64,000 nucleotides of DNA. Source: Posidonia oceanica. Lineage: Eukaryota > Streptophyta > Magnoliopsida > Alismatales > Posidoniaceae. Every line of letters begins with the position of its first letter. The stretch's first letter is position 1. Where the stretch lies: the NCBI GenBank assembly GCA_037176725.1, contig JAZBRS010000029.1:40558001-40622000 (forward strand). The letters are read 5' to 3'. Made by a program: the position numbers and the translations under genes. The notes under the pieces were generated by a model. The model had not been told where the DNA came from and did no database searches. It was given only the letters and a program-made list of their open reading frames with translations. This document shows positions 54,610 through 64,000 of the stretch, piece by piece.

Positions 54610-57600
54610 TCTAAATGCAATGTAAATTAGGATGAATGCATGCAAAAATGCAAGAAAAGGACCTAAATGCAATTTTTAAAAACTTACAGGGCCTAAATGC
54701 AAAGTAAAGAAAGCATGCAAACTTGTAAAAGTTGAAAACATGGACTTATGTGCAATTTCAGAAAACTATTGGGCTTTTTAACAATGCAATGTGGTTTAAA
54801 ATGCAACTAACATAGTATCTAAATGGATGGAGGACTAAAATGCAATTAAACTATTTTTATGGATTTTTTTGCAATGCAATAAGATAAGAAACAAAAATTA
54901 ACTGAAGGATGAATGCTCTGAGGACTAATGTGCAATTACGGGATTTTTGTGGGTTTTATATGCAATGAAATGTGCAAATTTAAGCTACTGATTCATAGAA
55001 TATGGACTTAAGTGCAATTACAGTAAGTTTTTGTGTTTTTTAGCAACGCAATATGATTTAAATGCAGATTAAATGAAATGCATGAACTGTATGAGGACTG
55101 ATGTGCAATTAAACAAAGTACAGGGGCTAAAATGCAATGCAATATGGTAAAGTATGAAATTAAATGCTTTTTCTAACATGCAGAGGACTGGAAAGTAAAT
55201 AAAATAAAATACAGAATAAAAGTACAATGTAATATGGTAAAATATGGAATTAAATGAATTTAACAACTAAACAGAGGACTAATTTGTAAATAAAATAAAC
55301 AGAAGGACTTAACAGCAATGTAATAAGATAAAAAGAGGCATTTAAATGACATTAATTAACTGGAGGACTTAGATGCAAAAATAAATAACTTGCTGGACTA
55401 AAAACTAAGAAACATAAGAGATATTGAACTGCAGCAGGACCAAAGTGCAATAAAAAACAAATAACTGGGCTAAAACTAAAAGATAATACAAGGTTTTAAA
55501 CTTCAAAGGGACTAGGATGCAATTAAAATAAGTAGCTAAACTAAAACTAAAAGATATCAGAAGAATTTAAACTACAGCAGGACTAATATGTAAATAAAAG
55601 AAACTATAGATATTAAATGCAATTCTATATAGTATTATTTCTGATTTAAATGAAACCTAAACTGTGCCTGGACCTAAAAGCAAATATGGAAAACTTAAAT
55701 GAAACTAATGCAATGCATGTGTAAACTACCTTAAAACTTAAACAAATACAAACAGCTACAGGAGGCATGGCTGGGGCTCGCTAGGGGGAATGCTGCAGCA
55801 GTGGAGGAGAGGGCGGCGCGGCTTGGGCGACGTACGGGGAAGGTCGGTGCGGTCCGGCGGAGGCGTGGGTAGCGTCCAGTGGCGTCGCGGGACACTGGAG
55901 GGCGTGCGGGCGTGGTGCAGTGGCTGCCGGCGTCGGGGAAGAAGCTCCTTTCAGCAAGCTACTAGGGGCGGCACAGTGGACGAAACACTCCGAAGGAAGG
56001 CCGAGAAGCAAGAGGAGAGAGAGAGGGAACCAGGGGAGGGGTTTGCTACCTTTTTTGCATGCCGGAGTGGGCCACCCACCTCGGTGGTTTTCTGCACTGT
56101 GGGCGAAGGTCGCGGTGGCACGTGGCGCGGTGGTGGGCTGCTGGGGCGATCCAGAGGCATTGCTGGTGGTCTGGGGAAGCCTCTGGTGCACCCAGAAGTG
56201 AGCTTGGCCGCTCGGAGAGAGATCTGGTCTGGTCTGGCTTGCTCTGTGGTGGCTGAGGTGGTTCCGGCGGTGCGCGGCTCTCCAGGCCGAGGCAGAGGTC
56301 CCAGCGGCTAGGTGGTTGTCTGGTGAACGTGTAGGAGGAATCAGAATGGAGTTTGGGTGCTTCTGGAAGGAGGTGGAAGTGTTTGAAGTTTTCGGACAGT
56401 TTGGGTCCGAAGGTGTTTGTGGTGGTTTGCGGGGAGTGTGGGTGGCCTCGTGGTGAAATGTTGGGTGGCCTGAGACGGTGGTTGTTTGGCGAGTAAGGTG
56501 GCGAAGCTTGGGAATTTTCAAATGGCTGTGGTGGTGGTTCTGGCAATGGGGAAGGATTTTCTGAAGGTGAAGAGAAGAGATGGGTTTTGGGGACTGTTAC
56601 TAGGTGAGTTCTTGGGTGGTCTCTTTCTCTGGGGAGTGCACAAGGGAGAAGGAGAGCTTGGCTAAGTCTGCGGGTGTCGTTGGGACAATGCTGCTACTGG
56701 CTTTTCTTTTTGTTTTGGGTTTGCACTTGAGTGAGGAGTGCAGAGGAAGGTGGCAGGAGGGTGGCTTTGGCAGGTGCACGGCCGCTGAAGGGGGTGCACG
56801 CCGGACTGGCCTGGTACAGAGGTTGTGGAAGAGTGTAGGACGTGCAGGTGTAGGAGTGTGTTGTCGATCGGGCAGCAGAAGGAGTGATGGAAAAAAAAAG
56901 AAAAAGAAGAGAAGAGAGGGAGAAGATGGCTGCTGTGAGGAAAAGGAAAAGAAAAATAAAAGAAAAAATAAAAAAGAAATAGAAAGAAGGAGGGAAAGAA
57001 AGAGAAAAAGAAGGATAATTAGGTTTTGGTTTTTTTTTTGGATTTGTTTCAAAGTTAATTGTTTTTTCATTTTCTTTTTAATTATTCTTTTGAGTTTGTT
57101 AATGGTTTTCTTCTTTTAAGTTTTTTTCTTTGATTGTTTTAATTGTTTAAATTTTTCTCTTGATTTAAGTTTATTTTAAGTTTTTCTTTTCGATTTTAAG
57201 TTTGTTAATTGTTTTTAAGTTTTTTAATTCAATTTTTAGTTGTTGATTGTTTTTGAGTTTTATTAATTTGATTTTAAGTATGTCTTCTTTTTTAATTATT
57301 AATTGTTTAAGTTTTCCTTTTAATTGTTTTCTCAAAGTTTTTTTTTTTAATTGTTTTGATTATGTTCTTTCTTTTGATTTTAGGTTTGTTAGTTGCTTTA
57401 ATTTTTCTTTGATTGTTTTAAGGTTTTTGATTGGATTTTTAGGTTGTTTTTTAAGGATTTTGGGTGGTTTTTCATATGTTTGCTTCTTTAATTGTGTTTA
57501 ATGGGTTTTGATTGGTTTTAATTGCCTTTAAGTTTTGAAATTTGTTTTTTAATTGTTTCAAGTCTTGAAATTTGTTTTTTAATTGTTTTAAATCATTTTT

Positions 57601-58922
57601 AAGTCTTTTACTTTGTTTTAATTTGTTTTTAATTAGTTTTAACTGTTTTTGGGTTGCTTTGATTCGTTTTTAATTTGATTTTCTTTCGAATTATTTTTAG
57701 GTGTTTAATTTATTTTTCTGGTTGGATTTTTCTCTTTAATTGTTTTAAGAAGTGTTAAATGGGGTTGATGATGAGTTTAGAGAAGAAAGGAGAAGAAGAA
57801 AGGGGGAGAATAGTGAGGAAAGAGAAAAGGATAATCAGGAGAGAGAAAAAGAATAATCAGGAGAGAGAAAAGGATAATCAGGAGAGATAGGGAGGATAAT
57901 GACTTGAATTTGGAGGGGTTTTGTGCAGGTGTGTTCCTAGGGTTTAGGGGGATGTGATCTAGGGTTTTGGGAGGTCTTTCCTAGGGTTTTTGCTAGGTTT
58001 TTCTAGGTTAAGGTCTTGCTAGGTTTTCCTAAGGTTTTTGCTAGGCTTTTCCTAGGGTTTTAATTGTAGTTTCTCCTTGGGTTTTCTAGGGTTTAGGGTT
58101 TAGGCTTAGGGTTTAGGGTTTAGGGTTTAGGCTTAGGGTTTAGGGTTTTGGGTTTTGGTTCAGGGTTTAGGGTTTAGGGTGGAAAAAGGGAAAGGAAAGA
58201 AGGAAAGAAAAAAGGAAAGAAAGAAAGGAAGGGATAAAGAAAGTAAGAAGGGAAGGGATGAAAAGAAAATAAAGATCAAATAGCATGCGATAAAATAAAA
58301 TAAAGTAAATAATGATAAAATAATGGGAAGAAAGGTGAACAAGTGGGGAGGAGCAAGAATGAGGTAGGTCCACTGGAGAGCAAGAAAAGAAGGAGAATAA
58401 GAGGGAAAATAGAGAGGAGAGAGAAAAGAATAATCAGGAGAGAGAAAAAGAATAATTTGGAGAGAGAAAAGGATAATTTGGAGAGATGAGGAGGATTGAG
58501 GCTTAGAATTGAAGTTGGATTGGGTGAGTGTGTGACCTAGGGTTTCTAGTGTTTGACCTAGGGTTTGGAGTGGGATTTTGGACGGTTTTTGAAAGGATTT
58601 TTGGGTCTAGAAAAAGGGATGTTTTACCTAGGTTTTCTAGGGTTTTTGGAAGTGGTTTTGGGGGGAGATCCTAAGGGTTTTTTGGAGGGTTTTCTAGGTT
58701 GAAAAGGATGGATTTTCCTATGTTTTTTGGGTGGTTTTTTGGGTTGGAAAATGGGTGCAGTTCTAGGTTTGTTTTTGGGGTTTGAGTTTGGAGTTTTGGT
58801 TTGAAAAGAAGAGTGTGGTTTTAGGTTTGATTTGAAAAGAAGTTTAGGTTGGAGAAGGATTTAGGGTTTTGAAGCCACCAGAGAGATCCACTAATTCAGC
58901 CTGTCAAAATGGGGTGTCAACA
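54610..58922 (-). repeat. Inverted LTR fragment within element D's LTR
   Basis: Ends at TGTCAACA (58915-58922), the inverted start of a family LTR. Read on the minus strand it shows the U3 start, gagagagaaaaggataat-type repeats (58400-58490, and again 57800-57890, suggesting an internal duplication), the T-rich block, the GC-rich island (55760-56600) and the TGCAA-rich block (54610-55700). It lacks the terminal 1.9 kb seen in A. No element interior is attached. Origin is uncertain: truncated solo LTR or rearrangement. Confidence 0.7.
58087..58181. repeat. Telomere-like TTTAGGG repeats
   Basis: About ten copies of tttaggg/cttaggg, some interrupted, within the inverted LTR fragment. Matches the plant telomere unit; degenerate copies of agggttt are common in the neighbouring 57950-58080. 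Confidence 0.8.
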
Positions 58923-59036
58923 CATGCATGTTTAGCCTCAGTAGCAATTGCTCTTTAATTTCTTTAGATCATTTGCTAATTTTATGCAAGTTTCTTATGT
59001 GTTTGTGCCTCCCAGGGCGTTGTACGCTGCTGGTGC

Positions 59037-59550
59037 AGGCGTCCAACATTGGACGCCGGCTTAACTCGCATCCAACGTCCTGGTTGTGCCAATGGCCTGG
59101 CACATGCTGTAGGTAATGTTTCTTTGTTTTTTCTTATGCTTCCCATGCTTGTATGCTCAGTTTGTGTTTATCCCCAGTAGCCCAATTGCATGTTCCTATT
59201 TTTGTTTGTTATTTGCATGCTTCTTTCTCTTGTTCTCCTCTGCCATGTGTTGGACGCTAGCCACTCTGGCGTCTAACGTTGGACGCCATGCCCAAGGGCG
59301 TCCAATACTCTGCTTGCTTTGATCCTTGATCCTAGCTTGCCCCTTGCTCTGATTCCTCCTCTAATCCTCTATTAGGTTAGTCCTGCATGTCATGCACCCA
59401 TTTAGTTGCATTTCTGCATCTGTATCGCATCCATATAGTTAGAATGCATCTTTTTCCAAAACTTGCATGCTGTCTGCCTCCAGCAGTTGTTGGACGCCAG
59501 CATTGGCAGTGTCCAACGTTGGACGCCGCTGTTGCCAATGTCCAACGCTT
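59037..59550. repeat. Palindromic GCGTCCAA/TTGGACGC half-sites in D's LTR
   Basis: About eleven half-sites (some variant) in three clusters at 59037-59090, 59248-59306 and 59487-59548, several joined into palindromes such as GGCGTCCAACATTGGACGCC. Absent from the LTRs of A and B. Confidence 0.75.
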
Positions 59551-60432
59551 GCAGTTGGCTTATGGTCATTTTAAAATACCGATTTTGCTTTGTTCGTCGA
59601 TTTCCACGGTATATTGCTTCTTATGCCTGTTACCACCCCCATGCATGCTGCCTAACCCCTGTTTTGATTTTGCACCTCGCTTTCGCCTCGTTTTCCGTGC
59701 CTTTGCATTGTTTTCCGCGCCTTTGCATTGTTTTCCGTGCCTTGCATCGTTTTCCACGTTTCGCACCATTTTCCGCACCCACTTTGCTTTATCGCTTGCA
59801 TGTCGTTCACATTGCCTGGTTTTCCCTGCAGTTTTGTTTTATCGCCTGCATCTGTATTAGGGCTATGATGCTTACTGCCTAGGAGTTCTCATGAACCAAG
59901 GTCTGCCCAGTTCGGAACACTAGCGGCGTTGCTGAGCACATAGATAGCACGTTTATTTCCCACGCATAGCAAGTAGGCATTCATGGCATTTAGGCATTAG
60001 GCTAGCATTTCCATGCATTAGCGCGAGATTGCCTAAGAAAGACCGACTCTCGGACGTATCAGGGTGCCTAACACCTTCCCCGTGCGTAACAGGAGTCCTT
60101 ACCCTTTCTCTTGGCTCGCATCGACCTTTCCTTTATCCTAGGCATGAGTCATAGCATAGCATAGCATCGCATCGCATTGCATCCCATTGCCTCCTCCTTG
60201 CATCTGGTTTTACATGTCTTTTCATGTATTACCCTCGGTTTTCCCTGTCTCCCAATTTAATAGACCTAGTGGCGACTCCAATTTGTCTTATCATTTCTTT
60301 TTTCCTTTTTTGCCAGCGCTTTCGAGTCGAGTTCCTTCCCTTGGATCCTGCCGTATATAGTGAGCCTATTTTGATCGATGCACGCAAGCTTTGGTATCGT
60401 GCATGGACGATTAGAATTCAGGATTACTACAA

Positions 60433-60451
60433 TGGCGACTCTGCTGGGGAG
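60433..60451 (+). other. Primer-binding site of element D
   Basis: TGGCGACTCTGCTGGGGAG, one base after the LTR end; the first 18 bases are identical to the PBS of A. Confidence 0.85.
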
Positions 60452-61612
60452 CAGTACTTCGGCTTTCGTCTTGGCCTTCTCGCCGCTTGCTTCTGTGTTT
60501 TGCTTGCCTTTTGCTTCCGCTTGTCATACTTGCTTACCTGCTTGCTTGTTTATTTACCTGCTTTGTGCCATGATTGCTTGTGCTGCTTTATTTACCTGCT
60601 CACATGTCTAAATACTTGCTTGGCACACCATGCATGCCTTTTGAATGATGAATGCTTTCTTTTACACCAATGCAATGCCACTGCACCAACACATGCTATG
60701 CATACCTGCTTTTTGCTGTGATAAGTGTTTTTCCCTTCACTATCATGCTCACACACACGTACACATGCCATGCCCATGCCTTTTGCAATGATGTGTGTTG
60801 TTTGCTTGCCATAATTGGGTGATCTTCTTCCCCTTTTGCATTAAGCCTAAGGACAATTAGAGACTGATTGCTTCCCCCATGGCTAACTAAAAACAGCAAG
60901 TAAAAAGAACCTCTAGGAGCAACTAGAGACTGCAACACACCTGCACCCCCTTGAGTTAATAAAATGCCCAAGATAAAACGTGAAGCATTTGCATAAAGCA
61001 TCATATAAGGCATGCATTCTTCTCATCTGAGTCCACCTACAGTTTGAGAAGGATAGTCCCGGTCTCTTGCCCCCAACGCTTTGGCGTGGTGTAAGTAGAT
61101 CGTTCTATCCCCCCTTGTCAGGGGGTCGCGTTGATGTTAGTAGAGGATACCACCCATGCTTCTGGCAAGGTCAAGGCCACCTACGCACCACTACGTCACC
61201 ACCTGAGCTTTGGGCCAGGTTTAAGACGTGGGACCTGCTTTTTTCTGGCTTGAGTCAGCGACCCGTACACCAATGAGCGTTCGAAGTAGACTACCTACTA
61301 GGACACCCTAGATTGGTGAGGGAGAGCATGCTAGAAAGCATACATCTGCATTCATATCATACATTAAAGCACTTGCATTCTTTTACTTTCGGGTTCTAAT
61401 CCCTTGTTATTTGTTTGCCTTTCGCGCTGAGGTCAGTCAGTGAGTTCCTTAGCTGGAGCTTGAGGGCCTTCTCTTACTGATACCCCTGCTGCGACCCTTG
61501 CTTCTGATCATCCCCCCTTCCGAGCTACTTCGCCTTAGCGAACATAGCTCCTCCTAAGATTCGCCTTCTTGTCCCCTCTCGTAGCCCTGTGATCACTCGT
61601 TCTCGGTCAGTG
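60452..61612 (+). other. Element D untranslated leader
   Basis: No gene. 60452-61000 is ordinary leader, similar to A and B. 61010-61330 is the conserved block. A candidate intron runs from GTGAGG at 61316 to an acceptor near 61431-61440, with branch-like TTCTAAT at about 61394. Confidence 0.6.
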
Positions 61613-64000
61613 ATGGCCCAGTTTGTTGGTGATTCTCAGGTCCTTGTTGCCCCAGAGGCGGCCCCTCTTTCGGTCCCTTCGGCTCCCGCATTGACTCCCT
61701 CTGTGCCAGCATCTCCTTCTCTGGTATAGCTGCCTCCCTCTTATTCTGTGGGGCAGTGGCAGGCTCTGCCGGACCCGGTTGCCGAGACTGTCTTGGTAAC
61801 CACCGCCTGCGCTCTAGAGACATCGCTGACTCCTCCTCCCTAGGGTAAAGTCACTTTTGACACCCACCCTACTGCGGCGAATCTTGCCTTAGGACCTCCG
61901 CCCCTTGGACAATGTGTCCTAGCCGCTTGATTCTGGTCCCCCGCCGATCCTGCAACTCAGCATACCTACTGACGGGCCCTAAGATGCAATATCAGCAGCT
62001 GATGGAGACTGCCCAGAGACTGCAGGGCATAGCTCTATCTCTTCGCCCTTCATTCACTTCTGCTGCTCCCGAGGCTCCGCTGCAACCTACTCTCGCGTCG
62101 CAGGCATTCCCTTCTGCTCCCCCGCCCAGACCATCGCCTCAGCTACTCACTGCTCAAGCGATGGGGGCTCAGCTTTCGCCTCCTGCATATGCACAACACC
62201 CTGCATAGCATCCTCCTCTGGCACCTGGTGGTCGAAGCGCAGTATCCCTCTGGCCCGCAGCCCAGCACCGTGCTGGTGTAGCAACTAATGCTCCAGCACT
62301 CTGCATCACCTATTACTCAGCATGCTAGTTATTCTTACCCCCTACATCAGCAATACCCTACCCCAGCATACATGTCAGCACACACAACACACCCGCACGG
62401 ATACACCGCCCATCCCGTCGCTCCACCTGGCGATGTGATGGTTGAACTAGAAGAGCACCTTGGTGCGTCCTATGCGGCGTATGTGGCCCCTGCCCCTGCT
62501 ATACCACCTCCTTTGGCAGTAGCTCCGGAATCCAATGACAACAGGTTTGCCGTTCTGGAGAAAGCACTTCGACAAGTGCAGGGTACAGACCACCAATCTT
62601 ACCAGTTCCGAGACCTCTATTACTTCCCAGAGGCAGTGCTCCCACCGAAGTTCCGCATCCCGGTATTTGAAAAATACAATGGTAGAGGCTATCCTATAGC
62701 ACATCTGAAGGCATACTGCAGAGATCTCGCTCAGCTCTAGGCTGACGAGAGGTTGCTAATCCGCTTGTTCCAGAAAAGTATAAGTGGCCCTGCACTCAAG
62801 TGGTTCACCTCACTTGATATGGCCAGCATCAAGACGTGGAACGACCTCAGCCAGGCATTCCTGGGACAATATTCCTTCAACCTGGACCTGGTCCCTAAGC
62901 ACGCGGACCTAGTCGCATTAAAGTAGAACCCCGGCCAATCGTTCGGGGAGTATGTTGGCCGCTGGCACGCACTCGCATCGCAGGTTCGAGACGGACCCTC
63001 TGATTAAGAGTCCCTTGAGATTGTGATCGGAGGTGCGCAGCCCGCTGTCGGGGCTCTGCTCAGCATTCAACCTGTCACAACCTTCACTGCACTGATTCGG
63101 GTTGGCACCCGCGTGGAGAGTCCGCTACGGAGTGGCAACTTCCCGACGCTCTCTGCATTTGCCAAGCAGGCCACCACCAGCAGCAACAGCAACAACACCA
63201 ACAACAACACCAGTAGCAACAACAGTGGTACCACCAGCAGTCGGCCCAAGAAGAAGGACTCGTCAAAACCTACTATTGCCTACGTCGACCTCGCGCCCGT
63301 GCCTGTTCAGCTGGTGGTTCGGCCTCCCCCGCATCAAGTAGTATATGCACCAGCACCTAGAACACCTCCCACACCACAAATCACTACCACCGCCCAACCG
63401 GTGTACCCTACCCCACCGGTCCGGCAAGCACAGCCCCAAGGGCAAAGGCAACCACAGTGTCAATTCACCCCACTGGTGGAGCCGCTAAGCGCTGTCCTCC
63501 CCAAGGTTGCGACATTTCTGAGGTTTCTTGAGGCTCGCCCGTTGCCAAATCTACTTCTGCATTGGCATAAGGTGCACCTTTTTTGCAACTTTCAACGAGC
63601 CGTAGGGCACTCGATGAATAGTTGCCTCACTTTGCGAGATGCCATCCAGAATCTGATCGAATCGAGAACGATTTCAATCTACACGCACGAGGCACCTTCA
63701 TCTGTCCCTTCATCAGCATCAGCCGCTGCACAAGCATTAGCACCCCCTCATCCCAGCATTGTCCACCAGTCCCTCCCGGAGCATCCCAATCCGGAAGGCA
63801 CGAGGACCTCGGGAATCTATTCTCTCTCCCCCTCCGGGCCTGCTACGTCTGTGGTAGACCCCTCTGAGCTCATTCATGACGTCTCGGAACCCTTTCCTCT
63901 CTCTGTATCATGCAGCTATTGCCGGCTCTGAGTTGGGAGTCCATATGATCCGACCGCGTGCCAGGCCGAGGCGCTCCGCCACTCTCCCTACTGTGCATCC
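61613..64000 (+). pseudogene. gag: Element D gag and downstream coding region, decayed, cut by the window edge
   Basis: ATG at 61613 in the SRSVMAQ context. In-frame stops at 61727, 61841, 62738, 62924 and 63005, plus shifts into another frame for about 61912-62208 and again near 63895. Recognisable parts: Pro/Gln-rich N-terminus; gag core (PPKFRIPVFEKYNGRGYPIAH near 62648); LLSIQPVTTFTALIR near 63056; Asn/Thr-rich linker at 63170-63240; zinc-knuckle-like CNFQRAVGHSMNSC near 63584, where the His expected after C-x2 is Gln. Protease and RT lie beyond the edge. Non-functional as it stands. Confidence 0.85.

Larger units (their letters stand above)
53735..60431 (+). repeat. Element D 5' LTR (composite)
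   Basis: Starts TGTTGACACCCCATTTTGAC and ends attactaca just before the PBS. 53735-54610 is a normal plus-strand LTR start. 54610-58922 is LTR sequence in the opposite orientation. 58923-60431 is the plus-strand LTR end, with GTTGGACGC palindromes, a short CGTTTTCCGTGCC block (59670-59790), motif gggtgcctaacaccttccc (about 60062-60080), and TGGCGACTCC at 60270-60279. No gene is supported. Confidence 0.8.
53735..64000 (+). mobile_element. Element D: Tat/Ogre-like retrotransposon, right end outside the window
   Basis: Plus strand, inserted into pol of C immediately after attag. It has a 6.7-kb composite 5' LTR, a PBS, the conserved leader and a degenerate gag frame that reaches the window edge. 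It is a more diverged subfamily than A, B and C, judging by LTR and gag differences. Confidence 0.88.

Noticed and set aside
55790..56546. Frames in the GC-rich part of the inverted LTR fragment (173 codons plus, 246 codons minus)
   Set aside because: Located in the LTR island that has different, non-homologous frames in A and B; no domain seen.

Overview
The window looks like a repeat-dense stretch of a flowering-plant nuclear genome. I see no host gene in its 64 kb. Everything readable belongs to four very large Ty3/gypsy LTR retrotransposons of the Tat (Ogre-like) lineage, inserted into one another. The lineage call rests on several features. LTRs exceed 5.7 kb and begin TGTTGACACC. The primer-binding sites read TGGCGACTC(T/C)GCTGGGGA, of the tRNA-Arg type recalled for Ogre elements. 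A gag-pro-RT-RNH-IN polyprotein carries an extra archaeal-type RNase H, and tandem repeats lie between the last gene and the 3' LTR. The species cannot be named from the sequence.

Layout. Element A (minus strand) runs from beyond the left edge to 27312. It has a partial 3' LTR (1-4603), a repeat-rich 3' UTR (4604-8614), an extra 400-codon gene (9817-8615), a broken gag-pol (20227-11367), a leader, a PBS and a full 5' LTR (21557-27312). A sits inside the 5' LTR of element B (plus strand). The end of that LTR resumes at 27313-27691, followed by leader, gag-pol (29026-37668, two nonsense codons), the extra gene (39033-40235), a 3' UTR repeat array and a full 3' LTR (42887-48600). B sits in the 3' UTR array of element C (minus strand, 48601-53734), an older copy with an extra gene and a decayed pol end. 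C's RNase H/integrase region is split by element D (plus strand, from 53735 past the right edge), which has a composite LTR and a badly decayed gag. Order of insertion: C before B before A, and C before D.

How the parts would work together. Gag-pol would supply the usual copy-and-paste machinery. Each of the three copies with a 3' end also has a downstream sense gene in the env position, of identical length (400 codons, no net indel). It resembles the plant mobile domain / DUF7745 class and is preceded by a conserved acceptor-like AG/GTA(C/T)C and a purine-rich tract, so a spliced or internally initiated message is plausible.

The most striking structure is in the 3' UTR. In A (5230-6063) and B (41482-42322) an array of about 835 bp folds on paper into a closing stem enclosing five domains. 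Each domain is closed by its own 8-12 bp stem and filled with short hairpins. The stems change sequence between domains and between elements while pairing is kept, often through compensatory changes. Further covarying hairpins flank it. Tandem repeats in Tat 3' UTRs are known; I am not aware of this hierarchical paired architecture having been described.
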